Notes under the pieces: model-generated
Databases searched by the model: none
The model's input: only the letters and a program-made list of their open reading frames with translations
What the model was told of the DNA's origin: nothing
Shown here: positions 11,586 through 24,652 of the stretch, in pieces
How positions within the stretch are numbered: the stretch's first letter is position 1
Layout of the letters: each line of letters opens with the position of its first letter
Program-made: the position numbers and the translations under genes
Assembly: GCF_000002235.5 (NCBI RefSeq)
Contig: NW_022145596.1
Location: 5,700,352 to 5,764,351 of the forward strand
DNA from: Strongylocentrotus purpuratus
Lineage: Eukaryota; Echinodermata; Echinoidea; Camarodonta; Strongylocentrotidae
Reading direction: 5' to 3'
Length of the DNA: 64,000 nucleotides

Positions 11586-11847
11586 CACTGGAATACGGCG
11601 AGCATTGTGACATTTGCTGGTGCTCCATCATCGATGCTAGGTTGCATGTACCGGCCATGCTGCCTGCTCCTGTTCCGTAGCCAACCGATGGTCTCAGGCT
11701 GCTGTAGGGGTAGGCTTGGGCTGGTTGAGAACTCACAGAACCAGGGAACTCTCCATAAGAAGTCGGGATACCCAACCCGGCACCCTCCACCCCGCCTAGA
11801 CACGAATCATAGGCATTTTGACCCAGGTATGACGAGTAATCCATCAT
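11586..11847 (-). CDS. Phox2: Phox2-type paired-like homeobox gene, first coding exon (partial gene)
   Basis: Paired-like homeodomain transcription factor; in vertebrates PHOX2A/2B specify autonomic and visceral neurons. Only the N-terminal exon is here. Read on the minus strand it starts MMDYSSYLGQNAYDSCLGG and ends EHQQMSQCSPYSS plus one base. This matches the PHOX2 N-terminus block by block: MDYSYL...YDSC at the start, a Ser-Leu-Arg-Pro block in the middle (SSLRPS versus SPLRPA in PHOX2A), and a DHQSSPYAA-like end. The exon stops at a consensus GTAAGT donor in phase 1, the same place and phase as exon 1 of human PHOX2B (80 codons plus one base; here 87 plus one). Two adjacent ATGs (11845-11847 and 11842-11844) are possible starts; the second gives the conserved MDYS start and has A at -3 and G at +4. 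The frame is open upstream to a TAA, so a longer N-terminus from a non-ATG codon is possible but unlikely. The homeodomain exons should lie left of the window. Family confidence is high; a/b orthology is not applicable outside vertebrates. Confidence 0.86.
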
Positions 11848-12980
11848 GCTACCAGAGCGACTAAACACCACTTGACGATCAATTTTGCCGAAATTTCTTG
11901 ACAAAGGTGGAACCCCAAATTGTGTTAAAACAAGGAAAAATTAGGAGAGATTGGGATAGTTTTATTTGAATCGGTAAGTTTTTGTTCTAGAGGATGTTGA
12001 TGATGATGATGATGAAGAGAGAGAGAGATGAAGATGAGAGACGAGCGATGTGATGTGATAAGATGAGATAAGACGAGTCGATCTAATTGAGAGATGAAGA
12101 TGGTGTTTAACTCAGCTTGTCTGTGACGTAGTCAACGAGACGTCTCTTGATTGGCCAGTTAATGCTGTTCGTATTTGTACAGATAAGGAGCCTTTCGTGC
12201 TGGTTTCAAGACTTTTCAAAGAGAGATAAGAATCGGTCTCTATGATCATGTCATACGGGTAGTTTTTTTGTATAAACTGTAAGTACTTCAAATTATTTAC
12301 ACAATCTGCAAACAGCAAAAGGGTATTGCGATAAAGCTATGTCATCGGTAAAACTCGTATTAGAGACGAAGTCACTGATGCCTTGAAGACACGCTAAATT
12401 CAACTGTCAGATGAGCGAAATGGTTAGACTGAAGACGAGACTAGCTTGCAATCCATGGACCAGGCGAAGCCAAGTAATCACAATTTAATGCACTTAGGGA
12501 AAATATCGAGAGATGGCTTGTAATACCCAGTGCATTTAGATGCTCTGAGATGAAGTTTCCGCGCGCGATGTCGGAGGTTGCAAACAGTGAAGTGAGACAT
12601 GTTTTGCAAGGAGACGAGGAGAGAGAGAGAGCGCGCTTGGAGTAGCTCCGTGTAAAGTGTGTGTGTGTGCTCGGTTGTGTGTGTATACGCGCTGTACATG
12701 CAAAGATCCGTGGCGTCACGAATACCAGCACCGCTACCACCGCCACCAACATCGGTACTGTCACGTGATAGAATCACTGGGCGTATCTCATCTTTGCACC
12801 GCTGATTTGTGTGTATGCATGCCCCGTGGCGCCCAGCAAGCCCTTCTTATTTGGTGCATCCTAGAAATGTACTCTCTCTTTCATCCCTTTCGCGCGACAT
12901 GTGTAAACTGCTAGCTGACAGGAATCCCCCAGGCGCCAAGCTCCGCTACCCCTACCCCTGCTAGAGCATTGCCTACCACC
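11848..12980 (-). promoter_or_regulatory. Phox2 5' leader and proximal upstream region
   Basis: DNA directly upstream of the Phox2 start on the minus strand. The first 250 bases hold purine-rich GAT and GA runs (11997-12030) typical of an untranslated leader. 12100-12980 is richer in CpG than the flanks, with an E-box CACGTG at 12762-12767, a TGACGTA element near 12125 and many GC-containing words. No clear minus-strand TATA box is placed, so the promoter may be TATA-less; the transcription start cannot be fixed by eye. Overlapping ORFs here (for example 12441-12764) match no family and carry GT-repeat-derived His/Thr runs, so they are treated as chance. Confidence 0.5.
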
Positions 12981-15900
12981 CGGTAGCTACCCCATACCTG
13001 CTTGTATCGCTCATTCCTTCATATTCTTTAAGCACATGACTGTCGAACGGCACTTAATGTCGAGGTTTTTTCCTCAACTTATACTAGGTGATCGCTAAAC
13101 AATACTCCGCCTGTCAACTCACTCTTTCTCTATCCCCCCTTTTCTTTCGTACACTTCCCGCCAAGTTTTCTAATCGTAATTAGTAGATGGTCCTAGCGGG
13201 ATTTTACCTTTCTCGCCTTGTTAGAAGGGCTGGGAACATATAAAAGCACCGAGGTTTGACTTAGAGCCCGGAGATGTTAACAAGGGTATCGGGGGGGGGG
13301 GGGGAGCGGAGGAAGTTTTATAACGCTTCTCTTGCTTGCTCGAGAGGGCGTGGCTTTCCCCATGTTACCGTCATAGTTCATTCGGTGAAGAAAAATACAT
13401 TTATATGAGTTATAGTAGGCATATGGGGTTGTCAACTTAGTAACAAGTATACATTTACAGAAATACACTTCACCCAACATCTGTGTAACTCATTAGGATA
13501 ATTTTATAATTCCGACATGGGCTTGGAAATAATACTATTGTTATGATCACTGCTTTTTGTCGGTAGAATGCTTTAGACTTATCTCTGCCTCTCTCTCAAA
13601 TTCTTCTCTTTGACTATGTCCCCTGTCTGTAATCTTTATTTACAACCCTTTCAGCTTTCTTACTCTCTTTTCTCTCTTTCTCCTGCCCCTGTATCATAAT
13701 ATTCAATTTCATTTTCTCTCTTTTTGAAAAAATATTCTACTTATTCTGTAACTGCTCGGAGTCTTTTGTGAAACATAAAGCACGTAGTTTCACCTAAAGT
13801 ACCCAAGGACCTTTTTATTTTCCTGCGCTCATGTACTCCAAAAATTGAAGAAAACCACTGAAGTGGAAGTTAGTGATGGAAAAGTAGCGCTCTTTCCAAA
13901 CTTTTTTCTATCTTCTAACGATTTTCATATTCCCCCTACGTCTAATACAATAAGTTCAAACAGATAGAAGCAATTTCCGCCGCAGGTAGGGAGTTAATCA
14001 AAATTTCTACTAGACCATTCTAGCCCTTGTCATTGTGACTCTATACGCATGAATGCATTCTATACATCAGCAAAACCTTCTATCGACCTTTTTATTTTTT
14101 ACTCATACTTTGGGGAAAGAAGAGAAAATATATTTCAAACTGAAAATGGCAGTTGTGGAAAGCTTTACAAAAGAGCGCGAGGGACTGAGTGAAATGACGA
14201 CGGAGTTTTGTAGGTCTCCCTGCTGAATACTGTATTATGAAGGTTGAAAAAAGACACACCTCTTATTAGATTGCCAGTCCAAGGTCGGTCTCACTCAACT
14301 TTCTTTTGCCTCAGTATCATTCTCGCAAATGACTTATTTTTTACCTCTTGTCATAATTACATTTGATTCGAAGTACACTTCTTTAACCGTGTGGTCATAA
14401 ATTGGCATAAAGGAAAGTACAAATCAACCATTTTGCTTGTATTTGCAAGGAAGCAAATATATACTCTTAATTAGTACTACTTTGTGGGAATGAGGGCATG
14501 CGGTAGAAGGAACAATATATTCCGGGGGGAAAATAACCAAGTCGTTTTGTTAAGTTTGTCGCTCAACCAGAGCGCGAACTTTATATTAGAGAACATTTAT
14601 GATACCAATCAAAACGAAGAATAGCGTGGTGATATACAGATCAACAACTACCACCAAATCTTTGTTAAAGCATATTTCATTTTTTAAATCGAAAAATTAC
14701 AAACATATATAGCCTATCCATATATATATATTCAAATTCTTAGTTCAGTTTATATTCAGTGTTAATTTAATTTTTCATCAGGTAAATAAGCTCTTGAACT
14801 TAATCAAAATGTTTGATTAAAATTAGAGCAAAAACGTTTTGTATTTATTAAAATCAAAGCCATCTTATACCTTGTATGTTATCTCTATTTTTCCCCTAAA
14901 ACTTAAAAAAAAATCACTCATCTAAGTGTTTAAACTATATTCATTATATTATGGATTCTTTTGTTTTTTCTTTCGTTTTGGTGCAAAAGTGATGGAAAAG
15001 AGATGGATTTTGTGTTCATTTACAAAAAGCAAATGTACTAATATATTTGAGTATTAAGATACTATGCATATCACACACGCACATTTTGTGAGTGTGTGAA
15101 TTACACAGAGCTATACAAGATTGGTCATCTTGGTAATCTGAATTACATGGAGATGCAATATATATATATTAATTTAAGATGATTGATTTCAGATAACTGC
15201 CAGAAGAGTAGAAAAGAATAAATCACTGAAAATAAATAAGAAGGTTAGATGGAGAGCAGAAGAGAGGAAGAGAGAAGAAAAAAAGGGGGAATGTGGAAAA
15301 ATGGAGGGAGGGAGGGAGAGGCTGGGGGAAAGGATGAGAAGGGGGGATAAACAGAGTCAAACAAGAAAAACGCGCGCCAAAAACCCATATTATTCAGAGA
15401 CCAAGAGTTTTGTAAGAGGGAAACAATCCGTTTGGACGTGGTAGCACTATCTGCTAATGACATCGAGTAATTTACTAAATTGATTTTTATTTCTCATGTA
15501 AATAACGTCTCTATTTTGGGGCAAATAAAGTGTACCTTGGAGAATTACAACAGAAAGGGGGGAGAGAGAAAGAGAGAGAGAGAGAGTTGTTCTTGGACGT
15601 CCGCATGAATGGGTGCCCCACATGACGTTAGAAAGCTAAGCGAGCTAGCTAGGGTAGGCCACTGACTCACTAAACTAACATAACGTTAGAATAATTGGAC
15701 TATGGTTGCTGATCACGAAATTGCTTCATCTAATAAACTTTCCCAAAATTACATTTTTTTGTGTGTGTTGATTGATAATTCTAAGTATACCTTGTAGATA
15801 ACCTGGCTAAAAGTGTAGTGAGTGCCATTGTGATATAATTAGAGTCGTGATTATTGAAATAAATACTGAAAACTAGATTAAGACTTTTATTAACGTTGTT

Positions 15901-17449
15901 AACACGTTGCTGACGCGCAGCCGTACAAATGAGTTATTAATCTTCAATTATTTGTATATTACATGTGAAGATATGCTGCTAATATAAGCGGACTTTGAAA
16001 AAGTGGGGGGGGGGTGGAGTAATACAATTATAGAGATCAAAGAAAGATGAAATAAATGCATTTTATCCTTGTTCATATTTATAGAAAACAGTAAAATCGA
16101 GAAAATTACACCACTTTATATAATCCATGTAAGTCATATTAATATCATATCAAAATCGTATATTGATTTTCAAGTTAAGTGATGGGGATAGGACTCAAAC
16201 TAAATTTATTTCCTTGAAAATAACATTCAAAGTCATGGGAAAATTGTCTCATGAATACGATTTTCCTTATATTGTCAACCTCATAATGCAGACAGGCTAT
16301 TCTGAAAACCTTTTTAAATCCAGTGTTTGAAGGATAAAGTGCTTTGCTTTAGATCATACGATCCAATGCTTCCCAAACACATATCTTTTATTTTTCTGGA
16401 GTATGTCTATATTTTACGAAAGTCAATGGCTCCACCGTGTTTATTCGTGGAATTGTGCCCTCTTTCATTTGGTGATATTAAGCGTGATGATATGCAAACA
16501 GGGATGTTATATCATTGCTTTTTACGATGAGTAGGTAGAACTTTCATGCATGGACGAGGAGGTGTGATGTATCGAAAACAAACATTGATCTCGCAGTCTC
16601 AAGCGGTTGCTAGGCTTCATCGCACGCCCAGCTCTGGCGGTCGCCGCCAGCAAGGTTCCCGCTGTCTCGCTATTCCCCATAGAATCAAAAAGAGGAAAAA
16701 TTATTCTCAGAGCTTTTAATCTAAACCCGATTTTACGCAGTTTTGCCCCAACTTGTGTACTCGCTTGTGGTAAAGCGGGGAATACACAGCCTCAGTGATT
16801 ACTTAAAATGGGGAAAATAGTCCCTCGTGGGATAAGAACGCATTTACCCATAGCAGTGGTTAATATCCAGAAATCAGAGGATTTCATTTAGAAAAAGAAA
16901 ATAAAAAAAAGAGGCATACCCGAACTAATTATCAAATTACATAATGGTAAAAGATGCTTCATTTTACGAGTCTATCATGTTATCACGCTTTCCATTAATC
17001 AAACAATTCATCCTTATATCTGTTTTGGAAATTGTTTTATAATATATTTAATTATATTGTATAAATAAATAAATATATATATATGGGCACTTATACAAAA
17101 TGTATTCTTTTTTACTTATCAATACAGAAATAATAAATATATAATGAATTTATTATTCATGTTTCATTGTAATTGTATTACTCTTGATGATGAATTTGAA
17201 ATCTACAATTTCCAGATTAAAAGAATCGTAATTGCAACGAATCAGTTGGAAATTATTTTACAATTTTTTACCTTATATAGAGACGTAGTCTTTTTTTCAA
17301 CACGACATTTTAACAATCATTTATAAATATACAATTTTTGATAGTACCACTTTTACATCAAAAATGCCTAACGTAATGTAGGCTATGTATCGAAAACATG
17401 AATCTCCCTTAGTTTGATAATGCTTTAATTTTATCCATAATTATTATTG
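12981..17449. other. Upstream intergenic DNA with isolated promoter-like motif
   Basis: No convincing exon. Contains a plus-strand TATAAAAG (13239-13246), a G14 run (13291-13304), a GA tract (15561-15586), a G10 run (16005-16014) and a GC-richer patch at 16590-16800. The ORF at 16607-16798 over that patch shows no recognisable domain. Confidence 0.4.
13239..13246 (+). promoter_or_regulatory. Consensus TATA box, divergent to Phox2
   Basis: TATAAAAG preceded by a G-rich stretch (GGGCTGGGAAC) and followed by GC-containing DNA. It lies 1.4 kb upstream of the Phox2 start on the opposite strand. It could drive a divergent non-coding transcript; no coding exon is seen downstream, and a chance match is quite possible in this A+T-rich DNA. 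Confidence 0.25.
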
Positions 17450-17526
17450 TGGAGCGTGTGTGCAGCGCTTTGTAACTGCAAGGAAAAGGCGCTATATTAA
17501 ATATCTTATGGATTGGATTGGATGAT
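17450..17526 (+). mobile_element. LINE/SINE 3' end with GATTG tail
   Basis: Contains CAGCGCTTTGTAACTGCAAGG and AAGGCGCTATATTAAAT, followed by ATGGATTGGATTGGATGA. Such GCGCTATATTAAAT-type ends followed by a short tandem tail are the usual 3' termini of L2/CR1-group LINEs and their SINEs in deuterostomes. Only the last 75 bp or so are preserved. Confidence 0.6.
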
Positions 17527-18044
17527 GAGCGGACATATGCCTCTTATTTGTTTAGGTTAATCATAGTCTCAATAATAATAAAAATATTGAGCTAAAGGCT
17601 GTGTGGCTTCTTTTTTAATGGTTATATACCTTTGCTGGAAAATAATATAAGCTATATTATATCGTTTTTGGGATCGCGGGGATTCACCTTCAATATATTT
17701 TCATCATAATTCGTCACGGAACCATTTTAATACCGTCATAGTTCATGTTCAAAAAGAGAAATAATTTAATAGGAAGATTATTGTTTTGCCTTTCCCTTTC
17801 CTTTGTCGCAATTTAGGATGATTAATTGAATAGATACCCACCAACAAAGACATTTTCCGGGCAGTATAATCAACAACAGTTTAGCCAGTTTATGGTTCAT
17901 TAAACACCCTCAATACCTCCTGATTAATCAAAGCTAGGCAATCGGAGCGGATTATTAGCGCAAAAATGATTAATCTTCTCTCCGTCTCATCAAATTCATT
18001 TCCTCCAACTGCGTTGTTTGAGTCAGGTACATTTTCATCTCTCC

Positions 18045-18045
18045 C

Positions 18046-18075
<30 letters not shown>
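18045..18075. repeat. (CT)n microsatellite
   Basis: Mostly pure CT dinucleotides, followed by the GC-richer patch at 18090-18380. Confidence 0.9.
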
Positions 18076-18076
<1 letters not shown>

Positions 18077-19644
18077 GGCTTCCTCCCTCTGAGCTGAGTC
18101 TATGGGTGGGACTTCACGTCATCTTAAGCAGAGGGTAATTACGTAGATTACCCCAGTCTGTTCGGCCACCCCAAGCTCTTACTCCTTCGAAGAAACATAC
18201 TCCACCACTAATGAATTAAATTTAACACCAGAGACTCCCCCTTCCCTCATTGCGTCCCTCCGCTCGCTCGTCGACGGAATAAGACGCATTCTATCAGAGT
18301 GTGCGGCGGGACGGTATGGGAGAGCGTATGATCGGAGTTAGTCACCCCAGTGAAGCAGCGTCTTGCATTCAAGCGTGATCACTTGATGTATCACTCGCAA
18401 GACCCATTCGTCAAAATTAAATTCTCTTTATCTAAACAAACGACAGACACGCGCACACATGTTTTCCATGCAGTGTAGAAATGGTGCAGTTTTGTTTCCC
18501 TTCATGGGATATTGATGCCTGTTAGAATGTGTGGTATGCATAATTCTGAACGAACGACTCAATTCATTTTCTGACAGCATATTATTATCTGTACCAATAA
18601 CAAAGGATAAAAAAATGAAATTAGAAAGTTATAGTAGAAACAATTATAGAAATGTACTATCATTTGACGCGGAGTATAATTATTATTGAGTTTATCGACT
18701 TGTGAATATTAGCGTAATCATAAAACAAGATGATAATCACAAATTTTGAGCATTTTTGATCAATTTTACAACACATTTTTACATCATTATCAGAGCAGAA
18801 AGTGTTTTTTTAATAAAAAAAAGTGTTCTAGATTTAAAATGAAAATTAAGTACATTTTTTTAATAATCGATACAACCTAAGGATTTTCCACTATCCAAGC
18901 TCCATTCAGACAGCGAGTCACAAACAATAAACAAAAACTTATAATCAAATGACAATGACGAAGTATACAAAAGTTAATAATATTTTTCATTCTAGCATGA
19001 ACCCAGTGTTGATATTGTGTTCCATGATTTCCCGCAAATAATTAAAATGAAAAAAGAAGAAGAGAAATAAGAAAAAATAAGAACAGAGCATGATGATGAA
19101 TTCTTCAAGAAAATATCTAAACAATTTTGTTTTCTTCATGAATAGCCTTCTAATATCATCGTGTTTTTCCACCAATAAACCCCTTTTCCACCTGCACACC
19201 CCCTCCATAAAAAGCATTGTTTGATGAAACAAATAATTTCAAATTGAAACGGAGCTGTTTTCACAGAAGTGACAATCTTATTCAACCTCTGTTTTTATCC
19301 GATAATATTTTACATAACTGTATAACTGTCCAGCTGAAATCAATAACAAAATATCAATTTTTGAATCATACATTTTGCATATTTCGACGAATCGCTTTTT
19401 TTTATTCAAATATAAATGTGTTTGGCTTATATGTCGATTCATTTAAATATAAGATTGTCTTTTATTTCTTTGATATCTGGATCTTAAAATTCAAATTCTG
19501 TTTCCAAATGGCAGGTGGACACTCTCAGCTTTCAGCTGCAGTGTCATCTCCTGAAAGTGCAGGGGGAGAAAAATGACAAAACGGTGAAAAGGTAGAGAGA
19601 GGGTGTAAATAGATCGATGTAGAGATCATGGAGAGGGGAGAATA

Positions 19645-19670
19645 CAGAGAGAGAGAGAGAGAGAGAGAGA
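19645..19670. repeat. (GA)n microsatellite
   Basis: About 13 GA units inside a longer purine-rich stretch. Confidence 0.9.
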
Positions 19671-21833
19671 AATACACACTGAAAAAGATATTGAGCAATA
19701 AGCCATGGCGACGAGCAATAATCAAACAAGAGCTTTGACTTGCGCAGTTTGATACAAAAACAACTTGAAAATAGAAAGAAAAAAAGGCAAACAAATCACT
19801 AATGTGTCACTATGTCATCGTACTCTATAGGGGTTTATATTTTAGTACGTTTCCATTTTAAGCATACCTACGAATGTATAATATCAGAGGTGGGAGGGGG
19901 AAAATATGAAACAGTGATAAAGTTGCTCTTTCCAATAATCCTTATTGTAACTGCATGAGTATAATATTAATCAAGAAAATCACAATCTTACAAATCAAGA
20001 TAATAACAATGAAAACAACTCAGAGAAAAATCTTGAAGGCCGAGGTGGTAGAGATGAAAGAAATGGGAAGGAAAGAAAAGAAATCTAAATGCGTGTACCG
20101 TCTACCCTCAACTTAAAATATTCATTACTTAATTGCCTTTTCAATTGTGTGCTGCTTGGGATTCTATCGAGGTTTTGTTGTTCTTTTAGGACGGTAGACT
20201 TGACTGCTGTACTGCCTAACTCTCCGCCAGTGCAATTTGTTTGATTAGGGAGGAGTAGTAACAATAATGTCAATCGTGGTGATTACTTTAGACCAATCAA
20301 TATACACTGATTTGAATCTAGAGCTATTCAGAAATCCTGAGCTCTGATCATATAGCGTGTAACTCCTCCGTCTTCGAGTATTTTCTATTTCTAAGTAAAT
20401 TAAATCGATGAAAGCTTGTGTCTGTTGCAAATGGTATATTTGTTGTTCGCATTGTAAAACCAGAATCCTTGGGTTTGTCTCGGTATTACACTGATACTGA
20501 TGTAAGTCCCTATAGACGGATGGATTGACATTACTTGAAAACGTGATTCTTTTTTAATCAAATCATATTTTTGGTCTACTTTGAAGTATATTTTCTTTTT
20601 AGTCTGTGTTAGTTTGCCATCTACTTTGATCATTCCCAGTGTGCACTAATCACTGGGGATTGATATTGATACTGTTTTACTATAGGGAACACTAAAATGA
20701 GCATCTTGATTTTTCTTTTCTTATTTGTCTTTTTCTTGTCTTTTCCTTTGCGTTTCCGTGTTGGTTCATTCATTTTCGGTTTACCATTATGTTGCTTTAA
20801 AGCAGAGACTGTTATATAATGATAACTCAGCGTTACAATTATTGATACTAATGTTTATATTTATGAGCTAAACTAAGTGGTTGAAATGTAATAATCAAAT
20901 CCTATTTTCATTTAAAAATTCAGCGTTTACATTTCCTTCCTTAAGTTCCTTTGTTTCTGATTTCCAATATGCGAATTTTTGATGCCAATTACCTTTTCTT
21001 TTTGTCCATAACTTATGGAGAATTTTTTTATTTATTTCACTTCCTCTTGCCCTTAAGCGTTCATTTTTTAAATACTTCTCTTCGACATAATATAGATTTA
21101 TAGTCCGCCTTTGTCTTTATTTTCAACGCATGGTTATCAAGAACTTATCATGAAGGCAAAATAACCCCGCTGCGATTTTCTGAATATTTCTAGAGCTTAG
21201 CAAATTTGTAGCTGAATAGCTATGTGTGTCAAACACAAATATGATCGTAATATCTGTTCGCCCTTTCTTCAGTCTTTTACAAGATGATAATAATCCATCT
21301 GATGGCCTTCTCTAGGAGGATTTTATGGAGAGTCACGTTTTCTAGGATAAAACCCACGCCTTTCCTCATGCTCACCCTGAAGCATTAGCATAAACCCGTG
21401 CCTCCATTGAGTCTTAAAAGGGGGAACTTAAGTGGAAGGGGAACACCCCTCCCCGATTTTGTCTTTCCAGTCAAAATGAAAAGCAACATCGTAGAATTGC
21501 CATTATTCTTTGAGCTAGGGTTATACATCAATTAATGAATGTTTTGACGATCAATCATTTCCATTTTGGCTTTCAGATAGAGCCACTATCATCATTCCTG
21601 CCGCCAGTGTTTATATCTCTGACACTTTGATGTTCGGCTATGCCCCCAGTATATAGCGGGATGTATTTTGTGGGCATATGCGACAGCGATGGTCTGGCGT
21701 GGCTAGGCAGCTCGCCTAGCTATGGTGACACAAGGACCGCAGAATTCTGCTTAAATCAAATTATAGAGCCTTGCGATGAATAGGCCCCTTTCCATGCCAT
21801 TTTTTGTTATCCCCTCTTCACATCTTCATCCAC

Positions 21834-21835
<2 letters not shown>

Positions 21836-21885
<50 letters not shown>

Positions 21886-21950
21886 CCTTTTTCTCTCTCC
21901 CCCTCCCTCCCTCTCTCTCTCTCTCTCTCTCTATCTCCTCTCTCTCCCTT
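21836..21950. repeat. Long (CT)n polypyrimidine tract
   Basis: Over 110 bases with almost only C and T on the plus strand, two pure CT blocks separated by a CCCTCC-type spacer. It is flanked by further pyrimidine-rich DNA to about 22080, including a C10 run. Confidence 0.9.
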
Positions 21951-22344
21951 CTGTCACTCCATATTTCTCTTATCGTACCCCCCCCCCCCGACTTCTTCGT
22001 GTCACCCCTTCTCTCACTTTCTCTATATCCATCTTTCATTCTTGTCCATCTCCCTTATTTCCTTGTCTTGTTCCCCTTCCTATATTATTGCCATTATTTT
22101 TTTTTTGTAAACAGCGACAACGTCACTCATTTGCTGTGGGCAGAACTATACTGCCATGGCCTTAGGTCTATACAGCAATATAAAAGAGTTGATGAAAAAA
22201 CGGTTGGAAAGGAGGAATACAGAAATAGGAAAAGACAAACGAGAACAAGAGATTAGAGAAAAATATGTTGAACTTTGCTTTTATTTTTATCATGAAAGTT
22301 CAATTACATTCAAAGTAAATCAATGTTTTGTATTGCATAAACAT

Positions 22345-22440
22345 GTAGTATGTGTGTGCTTGTGTGAGTGTGTGTATGCGTGTGCGTGCGTGTGTATGTG
22401 AGGGTGTGTTTGTGTGTATGTTATGCTGTGTACGGTATGT
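22345..22440. repeat. (GT)n-rich imperfect microsatellite
   Basis: GT dinucleotides interrupted by TA and GC steps (GTGTGTATGCGTGTGCGTGC), a Z-DNA-prone alternating purine/pyrimidine run. Confidence 0.85.
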
Positions 22441-24278
22441 GTGTTGACTAGTTGAGGCATTGAGAGAAAACAAGGTGGACGGACAGAAAGATAAAGCCAA
22501 AAATAAAAGGGGACGCAAGAGTAGAGATAGAGTGTGATAGTTTTGTGTGTATGAGTTTTGAATATTTCAACTTATACTTTGAATCGTGAAAACAGAATGT
22601 CGAAAATGTTGACTTTGGATTAATGGATAACTAGCAACAAGATTCGATAGATTGTCGTCAGTATTAAATGATGGATAGATGTTTGGAAGAAATTTACGGA
22701 AGTACCTTTAAAAAGAAACTTCTTACAGAAAGGGTGGTAAGTCAGGCTTTTAACTATATACCGTCGAGCACTCGATCAGCTACCGTCCTGGAAAAATAGA
22801 AAAGTCAATATATCTTGCAATGATTAAAATACATGCGGATAATGTTATATGATCTGTGAAATGATGTGAATTCTGTGGTGAAATGGAAAATAAAGAAAAA
22901 AATCCTCTCTCAAAAACTAATCAGAGAAAGTGAAATAGTGAGGAAAACTTGGAAAATAGGGAAAAGTGAGAAATCGTTCGTCCATTTCCTTATATAGTTA
23001 TATTTGTTTCTTTTCTTTAGAATGACGTGTGCAAGCCTTAGGAATCATCAGTTCCATCTTTGTCTTGCTTGTGTTGACTCCATCCTCCTGCCGTAAGCAA
23101 GGATTTAAATCGAACCAAAAGGACAAGGAAATACTGAAATCTATATTGCCAAGCAGGGAAAAGGAATAAGTGAGAGAAAGAAAGAATCGGGCCGAAAATA
23201 TTAGGTTCCTTTAACTGTCAACGGTGAACGACAAGGAATCAATTTGGTGAAGAAGTTTGTTGCATGTACTTGATAGATATGGCTTATTGACTTACACGTC
23301 GAGAGTGAAAACGAAATCAGGCGAGTTGGTCGGGAAAATTGGAAATGGAGATGATGGAATTCATCATTTTGCTGGGTTGCTGTTTTGTAAATTGTACAAA
23401 TCATCGTCGATGTTTTCGATCAGTTTTCAGGCATCGGAGAGCTCCAGGGGAAATCAGAAAGATACGTTCAAATATTTTTTTTTCTTTACTCGCCATTTTT
23501 ACTCTTGCTCTATGATTGTTATCATCGTGATATCACACTGTTAAAGGTCGAATCGATTGCTGACCATAAGGGAGACACTTTATCCGCTGTTGAATCAAAG
23601 TGATGGGGATCGTAGCCTAAAAATAGGGGCATCCATGCCATTAGCGACACCAAGGGGTGGGTGCACCATCTCGATGAGAGGAATAACTTATTAACCCGCA
23701 TACTCATCCAAGTGGAAAGAAATATCTGGGGTTATTTTGTATCTACTTATTGACATATTTGGAAAAACAGAAAAAAGGGAAACTCAATATCTTTAAAGTT
23801 ATTATTTGGTTGCAGAATTCATCTGTTTTGCGCCTACGTACAAACACATTTGCCTCAACAGTTAAAGAAATGCGTTTATTTCAGCACTATATATACAAGG
23901 CATTGTACATCGGCAATGTTTTGCATTTTTAAATCTAAAGACATGGTAGATGTTACTGAATTGATTAGAATGTTGTGATGATAATAAATTTCACTACCAC
24001 GTCCAAATTCATCCCCTTCTACCTGCGGATTCCCCACTCCATCGCTAGGTGGTTGTGTGGATAGAAGCACACCTTCATCTTCCGCATCCATTCACATCGC
24101 TTGATGAGGCAACATCAAACTTCTTGACATAAGAAGGTCTCCATCACTCTCTCACTCTCCCTCTCTCTAACACCATCTCTCCTTCACAATATCTTATGAT
24201 TATTTATACTTTTCGTATCGATGTTCATGCTGTTGCGCAATACATTTTATTTGTTTAATATTTGTGCATGCCCCTATT

Positions 24279-24280
<2 letters not shown>

Positions 24281-24314
<34 letters not shown>
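24281..24314. repeat. (CT)n microsatellite
   Basis: About 16 CT units followed by CACTCACTCAG. Confidence 0.9.
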
Positions 24315-24317
<3 letters not shown>

Positions 24318-24618
24318 ACTCAGTTACTCATTGTTTCCAACTCATTATGAATGGAACACTGTTCCTCTGCAGCTATAACTATCATTATTCCATCCCCTTT
24401 CTTCCACACCCTCGTTCGTTCCACTTTGTTCTCCAAAATCATTCTCCACCACAATTCCCCCGTTTTCTCACTTGAAATACTCTCTCTATCTTTATCTCTC
24501 TCTCTCTCTCTCTTTCTCTCCCCAGTACCTCTTCCGTAACATTGCCCCACTCCCTCCCCATTTTCATACATCTACGTCTATATTCAGCCTCTCTCCCTCC
24601 ACCCAGGGAAATTTCCCT

Positions 24619-24652
24619 GCATCCATCCATCCATCCATCCATCCATCCATCA
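24619..24652. repeat. (CATC)n microsatellite
   Basis: About eight CATC units. On the minus strand it reads as a Trp-Met-Asp-Gly run, which is why an apparent ORF crosses it. Confidence 0.9.

Noticed and set aside
21776-22256. Ser/Leu-rich ORFs of 129-150 codons
   Set aside because: Translation of the (CT)n tract.
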